Shown here: positions 58,212 to 64,000 of the stretch, one piece after another
How positions within the stretch are numbered: position 1 is the first letter of the stretch
How the letters are laid out: each line of letters begins with the position of its first letter
NCBI GenBank assembly: GCA_020747065.1
Contig: JAGMVK010000018.1
Location: 992,001-1,056,000 of the forward strand
Direction of reading: 5' to 3'
Source of the DNA: Cadophora sp. MPI-SDFR-AT-0126
Taxonomy: Eukaryota > Ascomycota > Leotiomycetes > Helotiales > Ploettnerulaceae
Length of the DNA stretch: 64,000 nt
The notes under the pieces: generated by a model
Told to the model about the DNA's origin: nothing
The model's input: only the letters and a program-made list of their open reading frames with translations
Databases searched by the model: none
Translations under genes and position numbers: made by a program

Positions 58212-58885
58212 GTCTCGACCGTACTGGTATGAAGGCTTCTCTTTCCATGCCTTTGTCCCTCATATGGGGGTAAGGCTGGCCGTTCGGCGTGTTCATACCT
58301 GTCTATCAGACAATTCACCTTTTTCTTTTTGTGTGTACAAAATTGCATAGCCTGGCCTGGCGTATTGATTAGCTGGGGATTTACCTTTGAACAGCATTAG
58401 AGTCCTAGACCATATTCTTGCATGAGCTAGATATAGATCATTGGCAACTGTAGCAGTGTGGTTGACCACATAATAGCTAAAATAATCGATTCTTCTTGAC
58501 ATTTCTCGACACTTATTGGGTTCCGACTCATGGTGATGAGAAGTTGTGGAAGATAGTAAACGACCTCTTTTAAAGTATTGTTTGGGACATGTGAATGCTC
58601 AATTGATTACACATCATTAAGCCCTGAATAAATTCATCGAGTCGCATGCGAGGGCGGAACGAGGAAAAGGCTTCAGACTTGAGCCAAGTGGGCTGCTTTT
58701 AAAGTGCTTAGACCCTTTACTGGGGTCCTCCGCCGGCTCGACAACTTTCGGCGTCATCTTTACCCTCGGAGTAGTCATCCTTACAAACACAACAATCACG
58801 CGTCGGATCAAAATCGTCGAAGGGGACATCGTGCTGCATTGGGGACAGAGGAGAACAATGTGATTCTCATCACCAGCAGCCCAAC
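58212..58885. other. Intergenic, nothing recognised
   Basis: The 0.67 kb between two plus-strand genes must hold the terminator of the chitin synthase gene and the promoter of the RBR gene. No further element was recognised. Confidence 0.45.
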
Positions 58886-60931
58886 ATGATGGCATTTTCA
58901 GGGCTCCTCAAACCATCCAGCCCCAAACAACCTCGACGTAACAGTCGCACCTCAACACCACTCTCCACACCATCAAACCTTTCCGACCAGAGCTCTCCCG
59001 AACCAAACCCCTCGAAAGAACCTCCAGCAGAGCGCTTCATCCGCGAGGAGACACACATCTCTCCGCCCAAACCCGAAGATCCGGACCTGCGGGAACTGAA
59101 CAATAGTCTGGTTGCCCTGGCTGCCATCTTCCCCGATGTGCAAGTCGAAGTCTTCCGGGAGATGCTGGCGAGTTTCGATGAGGAGTCCAGACTGGCGGTC
59201 GTGACGGAGACGCTGCTCAAGCATAAGATGAAGTGGGTGAGAGGCCGGTACAGGGTTACGGGCAAGGAGAAAGCACAGCAGCCGCCGAAAATGCCTGCCG
59301 ATATGTCTGTACAGACTGATGGAGAGGCACTTGTTTCCCAGGAGGAGAAGTTCAGGAGCGCGGACTACAAAAAGGCTGTTAAGGCTGTGGCCTATCATGA
59401 ATTCAAGGGTCTTTCTAGATCTACGATTAATGCAGTCCTCGCCGAGTTCAACCATTCTTATACCCTAGCTCGACCGACGCTTATCGCTCTCTCGTCGAAA
59501 TCATGGCGCTTCTCTCTATCCTCGCTTTTTCTGCGGCGGAAGCCCATGTCTTCCTCGGAAGCAGAGCATCATCCTTTGGTAATTTGGCAGTCTTCGGGTC
59601 AGGGATCGATACTTCCTGCACTAAAGACCACTGGGTCTCCAGAGCTGGACAAGGAACTTTTCGAATCTCTCATACGGCCGCTTCATGAACGGATACTCGT
59701 GGAAAGAGAGGAGAAAGATCACGCATTGGCTTTGGAGCTGAACAATAGTGAGGCGGAAGCAAATGAGGCGTTGAGTGACTGCGAATGTTGCTATACTTCT
59801 ACAGCATTTGAGGAACTCGCGGCTTGTAATGGTGGTCATTTCATCTGCTTCCAGTGCGTACGGCACGCAGTGAATGAAGCAGTTTTTGGGCAAGGATGGC
59901 AACGAAACATCGACCTGAAAATTGGCACATTACGCTGTGTAGCAGCCATGGCCGATGACTGTCAAGGCTGCATATCTCAAACGCTCGTCCGACGGGCCTT
60001 CCTCGAAGAGAAATCCGGCAAAGATATTCTCCGCAAACTCGATGAACGCCTCGCTGAGGATAACCTCCTCAAAACCCAACTCCCGCTCATCCGCTGTCCC
60101 TTCTGCACCTACGCCGAAGTCGACGAGCTCTACCTTCCCGAAGCCCACCGTTCTTGGCGACTCAAACGAGTCGGCCCCTCTTCCCTCTACACACTTGTAA
60201 TTTTGACTTTAGGCGTTGGCATGATACCCTTCCTTTTGCCCTTTTTCATATTGTTTTCCTTCCTCTTCCTGCTCGTGTCCTCACGGCAGACATTCGGCGA
60301 TTTCGCCGTGGGGCACTTCAACGCCTCAGTGATCCGACTCCGGCGCAAACGGCTTGGCCTGAAATTTATGTGCCAGAATAAAGAATGTGCGCGAGCGTCT
60401 TGTATTGCGTGCTCTAAGGCATGGACGGATATCCACATCTGCCATGAATCCTCACTACAAGCTTTAAGGACGCAAGTCGAGCTCGCTATGTCGCTAGCTA
60501 TAAAGCGGACGTGTCCGCGCTGCAATACCTCCTTCGTCAAGTCCTCCGGCTGCAACAAACTCACTTGCGTCTGCGGCTACCAGATGTGCTATGTGTGCCG
60601 GAAGGACATCGGCAACGGTGAAGGATACCGGCACTTCTGCGAGCATTTCCGGCCAAATGGCGGGAGAGGCTGTACCGAGTGCTCGAAGTGCGATCTGTAT
60701 CGTTGTGAAGATGATGAGGTTGTGGTGAAGAAGGCAAAGGAGGAGGCGGAGAGGAGATGGATGGAGAAGGAGGGGGGAAATCTGGGGGGCGATGAGAAGA
60801 TTCGCAAAGTGTTGGAGGAGAAGTGGATTAGTGGGGGCGAGAAGGGGTGGTGGGATGGGAGGGGATGGCAGTGGAAGGTGCCGGATTGTGGGCAGGTTTT
60901 TGATGCGTTCGTCGAGGGCATTGTGGAGTGA
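58886..60931 (+). CDS. RBR-type E3 ubiquitin ligase with membrane segments
   Basis: This single-exon frame encodes 681 residues of an RNF216/TRIAD3-like RING-IBR-RING ligase. Residues about 70-120 form a CUE-like helix bundle (LVALAAIFPDVQVEVFREML). RING1 begins at Cys299 (CECCYTSTAFEEL, HFICFQCV). Between RING1 and IBR, at about 434-466, lies a strongly hydrophobic stretch with one or two membrane helices (ILTLGVGMIPFLLPFFILF). The IBR is at about 495-525 (CARASCIACSKAW) and RING2 at about 542-575 (CPRCNTSFVKSSGCNKLTC). Cys556 in SGCNKL aligns with the catalytic cysteine that carries ubiquitin in RBR ligases. The C-terminus is basic and acidic coiled coil. A membrane-bound ubiquitin ligase role is inferred; the substrate is unknown. 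The ATG chosen is the first of two adjacent ones (58886, 58889). Confidence 0.87.
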   Translation: MMAFSGLLKPSSPKQPRRNSRTSTPLSTPSNLSDQSSPEPNPSKEPPAERFIREETHISPPKPEDPDLRELNNSLVALAAIFPDVQVEVFREMLASFDEESRLAVVTETLLKHKMKWVRGRYRVTGKEKAQQPPKMPADMSVQTDGEALVSQEEKFRSADYKKAVKAVAYHEFKGLSRSTINAVLAEFNHSYTLARPTLIALSSKSWRFSLSSLFLRRKPMSSSEAEHHPLVIWQSSGQGSILPALKTTGSPELDKELFESLIRPLHERILVEREEKDHALALELNNSEAEANEALSDCECCYTSTAFEELAACNGGHFICFQCVRHAVNEAVFGQGWQRNIDLKIGTLRCVAAMADDCQGCISQTLVRRAFLEEKSGKDILRKLDERLAEDNLLKTQLPLIRCPFCTYAEVDELYLPEAHRSWRLKRVGPSSLYTLVILTLGVGMIPFLLPFFILFSFLFLLVSSRQTFGDFAVGHFNASVIRLRRKRLGLKFMCQNKECARASCIACSKAWTDIHICHESSLQALRTQVELAMSLAIKRTCPRCNTSFVKSSGCNKLTCVCGYQMCYVCRKDIGNGEGYRHFCEHFRPNGGRGCTECSKCDLYRCEDDEVVVKKAKEEAERRWMEKEGGNLGGDEKIRKVLEEKWISGGEKGWWDGRGWQWKVPDCGQVFDAFVEGIVE

Positions 60932-61281
60932 TTGGGTAATTGCTCATGTCTTTATGTTTTGGGATTGGGATTGGCGGCCTGCCTTTGGAGCGTTTTTGGA
61001 TTGGGGTCTGGTCTGATTTTGCATGGGATGGGTTCAGGTCTATACGTAGGCTTTTTGGAGTACGAGGATGGTATGGATAGGCTTGGTAATCAGTATTTCT
61101 GCCCAATATGATGGCCAATTTGGTCTTGTGAATGAAGTCGAAAGGGTATCTATCTATTACGTGACGCCTCTTGTGTGTCTCTCGGCTGAACTCCCAAACT
61201 CCAGCTAAATCCCGAGACGATCTCAACCAAACTCGCTGAAGTTATTTCCCCCCGTCCATGCACTCACCCAACGCTTTATCC
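60932..61281. other. Convergent intergenic region
   Basis: These 350 bp lie between converging stop codons of the RBR and seh1 genes and show no other signal. Confidence 0.5.
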
Positions 61282-62728
61282 TCAAGAAACAACAGTCCTC
61301 GTCATAGCCAACTCCGAACTCTTACTCCAAACTCCACTTGGCTCTCTCCTCCACAGCATCAACTTCCCATCATCGCCGGTACTCCCCAAGAGCTGTCCAT
61401 CAGCATCAAACTCCACTCTCCAAACTGGATTCCGATTCGCCTCCAGCCGCGATACCTCCTTCGCAGCATGCGGCACCTCTCCCTCCCTGGCCCGCGCCCC
61501 GTCCGGATTCCGCGGCCGCGTGTACTGTAATCCGGCACCTATCCCGCTCGGCGCTACACGGGACCCGCTGCCGTTCTCTGCTGATCGTTGCTGCACGATG
61601 ACTTTCTCCGGGGTTTTGGAGAAATCTTTACTGCGTAGTGGAGAGGACGTTGAACTGCGTCCGCTTTTCCCAGGGGTAGTGACCTGGAAGACGCGAATGA
61701 AACCATCTTTGCAAGCCGTAGCCACGATATCGAAACCACGGATATTGCCCGGTGCCCAAGCAACATCTCTAACCAGGCCTTTATGCCCCTTCAGCTCCGC
61801 CGCGAGGTAGAACTCTTTCGTTGTTGAAGAGCCAAGACTGACATTATGGCTGATCTCCTTCGTTCGCCAAATACTCGCGCGGTTCATACTAGCCACTATA
61901 ACACCCAACGCATCCCTCGCTACGCCCTGCCGAATCCCCATGTAGCACGGCTCGAGATTCGGATCAAACGCCACCTTGAAACTGACCTCCTCACCCCTAG
62001 CAGGCTTCTCACACACATTGACTCTGTCAAGATCGTTCCAGCTCTCAAGGTTCTCGGGTTCGTCGTTCTCGTAGACGGTCAGCACGGCGTTGCGGTCGAT
62101 GAGTGCGAGGTATGTGTGCCGCGTTTCGGGATTGTGTGTTATGGCGAAGGAGAGGTAGGGGGCTCGTGATTGGGAGCGGAGCTCGTAGACAGGCTTGTTG
62201 CTGTGCGAGTTGAAGCGTCGACCTTTGGAGGGAGGCAGCGTGGGGTCTTCGACCCAGAGCTTGAAGCGACCGTCGGTCCCAATGGAGGCAATGAGGTGGG
62301 GGTGGATCGTAGGCGGAAGCCATTGGATCTGTGTTGTGGATATTAGTTGCTTGTGGTTCACTTGACTCCAATCGTCCTGAACAGAACAGAAGTGAAGTAC
62401 ACGGGATGAATTGAAGCGAAACAAGCTTGACAAGGGGAGGATTCATCACGACGAACACTTGAGTAATGACAAGGAGAGAGAAACACATAGCACCCACCTG
62501 TAATATCTCAGCCGTATGGGCCCCCCAAGTATCACACAGATTCCACGTCCCATCCTTATGTCTATTATACACCTTTATCTTCCCATCAAGTGAGCTTGAA
62601 GCAAAGCGATCTCCATACGCATTGAAGGCCGTCGCTTGCACCATATCTTTGTGGCCATGCTGAAGGAGGGAGAATCCATCGTGCGAGCTGTCTGCTGGGT
62701 CTGTATCCGGAAGCGGAAGGGGTGGCAT
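61282..62728 (-). CDS. seh1: Nucleoporin Seh1 (WD40 beta-propeller)
   Basis: Two exons on the minus strand (62728-62498 and 62328-61282, intron 169 nt) join in phase to 425 residues. The protein starts with HGHKDMVQATAFNAYGDRFAS and SLDGKIKVY, followed by WD40 blades such as LIASIGTDGRFKLWVED, then GHKGLVRDVAWAPG, ACKDGFIRVFQV and LGSTGDDGKLMLWRRE. Seh1 is part of the Nup84/Nup107 coat of the nuclear pore and of the SEA/GATOR2 complex that feeds TORC1; both roles are inferred from the family. Between blades 5 and 6 there is a Ser- and Arg-rich insertion (about 310-370), common in fungal Seh1. The frame continues inside the intron, which would otherwise replace blade 1 with unrelated sequence. 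Confidence 0.9.
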
Positions 62729-63593
62729 TGTTGGGTTGTGGTTGATTCAGTAGTGGGGTGAAAGTCCAGAGGGGAATGTATTTGGAGAGACTCGAGAGGT
62801 GAAGTGACATTAGGTGGGACGTGCACGAGGCGGGAGGGGTGAGGCTGAAGCAATGAGGCTGAAGGTGGGGGGTGGGTAGGATGGGATCGCTTTTGGGGGC
62901 TGCAGGGTCAGGGATTGTAATCCTTCAGGGACATACATATAACTTTGAAATAATATTGCATCTTTCATCATAAATGTAGGGCTGAATGTGACGTATCTTG
63001 CTTTCAAATCTTTTGCTTATTTTGACACTTTTACCGTTTTCAATGTCTCATTTCGTTATTGTTTTTAGCGGAATCCCAATGTCCAGGAGCCTTCTGGACA
63101 TCCAGCTAGCCTCGCACCCTCAAAGATCCTCTGACGACACTGTGTGTGTTTTAGAGTCCAAAGTCATAATTATCCAGTTGTACTTGGACATCCCGATGAT
63201 CCCAAACTCCAAACTTGGCTCATTGTCTGAGGTCTCATTAAAATGTTGATCTCACTTCAGATCACTTTTGATTTTCAGACATTGGAACTATCCAATTCTC
63301 CGCAAACAGCCAGCAACGTTGACCTTCCGCAAGTAGAACATCAAACACGTACAATGCGGATCTGCAATCAGGACTGTCCAAAATCCCGGTGATCATTGTT
63401 GAAAAGTAATTTTACATTAGAGACACGCCCGTCTCCATCATATTCCAACAAAGCGCACACAATCCAGCTCCACTCTCATCCCGTTGCCAGGATCAACCCC
63501 AATCATCACTATATTACTCTCCTCCAAAACATCGAAGAGAGCTGTACTTCCGTGGGATGCCAATAAAAAGAAAAGAAAAGAGTAAAAGCGCCT
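62729..63593. other. Intergenic, seh1 promoter
   Basis: These 0.87 kb hold the promoter of seh1 (minus strand) and the 3' end of the edge gene. I recognise no other feature. Confidence 0.45.
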
Positions 63594-64000
63594 TCAAATT
63601 CCAACCGCTGTTGCTGAACTGTCAAGAACATGTCTGTCATTATGCATTTCTGTCGTCAAATCATCATCTAAATTCGCTGATGGAATTTCATGAGGGGATC
63701 CTGAGTGAGCAGTGCCGATGCCTGCGAGATCTGGGTATCCTGTCGGTGGTTTAGTGATTGCCGCTGCTGTGGTTCGCGGCTCTGTTAGCTCTGTTATGGG
63801 CTGCTTTACCATATCAGATGTGGATTTTTGGTTGGTGGTTGAAGCCCTTGTGGCGAGGACTGAGGGCTCGACAGCTGCATCTATGGGAGTTTTTTGGGTG
63901 TCCAAGTTTACATGATCGGACCCGGCGTAGGATTGTGGTAAGGGTACAGTTGAGGGATCAACATCTCCATTGGTTGCTGATGCAGGATTCAGATTCAGGA
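63594..64000 (-). CDS. 3' part of an unidentified gene cut by the window edge
   Basis: The minus-strand frame is open from the edge (base 64000) to a stop at 63594, at least 134 codons. The residues are rich in Thr, Ala, Asp and Pro (for example STVPLPQSYAGSDHVNLD and TKPPTGYPDLAGIGT) and look like a disordered C-terminal region. No domain is visible, and no start lies inside the window, so the gene would begin beyond it. It could also be a chance frame, although its length and amino-acid balance favour coding. Confidence 0.45.
   Translation of the reverse strand, partial: LNLNPASATNGDVDPSTVPLPQSYAGSDHVNLDTQKTPIDAAVEPSVLATRASTTNQKSTSDMVKQPITELTEPRTTAAAITKPPTGYPDLAGIGTAHSGSPHEIPSANLDDDLTTEMHNDRHVLDSSATAVGI

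Overview
The window looks like nuclear DNA of a filamentous ascomycete (Pezizomycotina, most likely Leotiomycetes; the class is inferred from gene content and style and was not tested). Genes are interrupted by short introns, mostly 46-76 nt, with GTAWGT-type donors, CTAAC-type branch sites and YAG acceptors. The gene set is typical of a mould: a CLASP/Stu1 protein, a LIM-RhoGAP protein, nitrate reductase, cutinase, a motor-less chitin synthase and Upf2. I found no tRNA, rRNA, CRISPR array or intact transposon.

Layout. From 1 to about 12.6 kb there is no intact gene; the only recognisable item is a broken carboxylesterase/acyl-protein-thioesterase relic at 9.5-10.6 kb on the minus strand. From 12.6 to 17.4 kb a basic-secretory-protein-type peptidase gene (minus) and stu1 (plus) diverge from a 0.45 kb promoter. 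After a 4.2 kb empty stretch comes a LIM/LIM/coiled-coil/RhoGAP gene (21.6-25.6 kb). From 27.2 to 36.7 kb lie an unrecognised 278-residue protein, a SANT/SANT/homeobox-like protein, FYV7 (minus), an Atos-like protein and a secreted cutinase. From 37.0 to 45.7 kb a mitochondrial PPR protein (minus) and SRP68 (plus) diverge, and SRP68 converges on nitrate reductase (minus). After another 2.8 kb non-coding interval, which holds the nitrate reductase promoter, Upf2 runs from 48.4 to 52.6 kb. A 3.1 kb gap precedes a class VI-like chitin synthase (55.7-58.2 kb), an RBR ubiquitin ligase with membrane segments (58.9-60.9 kb) and the nucleoporin Seh1 (minus, 61.3-62.7 kb). A gene on the minus strand runs off the right edge.

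The genes are not a pathway cluster. Most are housekeeping: RNA decay and rRNA processing, protein targeting, nuclear pore, cytoskeleton and cell wall. Nitrate reductase stands alone here, without nitrite reductase or a nitrate transporter beside it. Exon coordinates below were worked out by hand from splice signals and reading phase. The best-supported corrections are two introns whose length is a multiple of three and which contain no stop, so that naive reading runs straight through them. One lies in nitrate reductase, where removing it restores the second haem-ligand histidine. The other lies in the SANT/homeobox-like gene. No decisive evidence of a wholly new biological system was found; the most unusual items are the SANT/homeobox-like architecture, the RBR ligase with a membrane hairpin between RING1 and IBR, and the decayed esterase.
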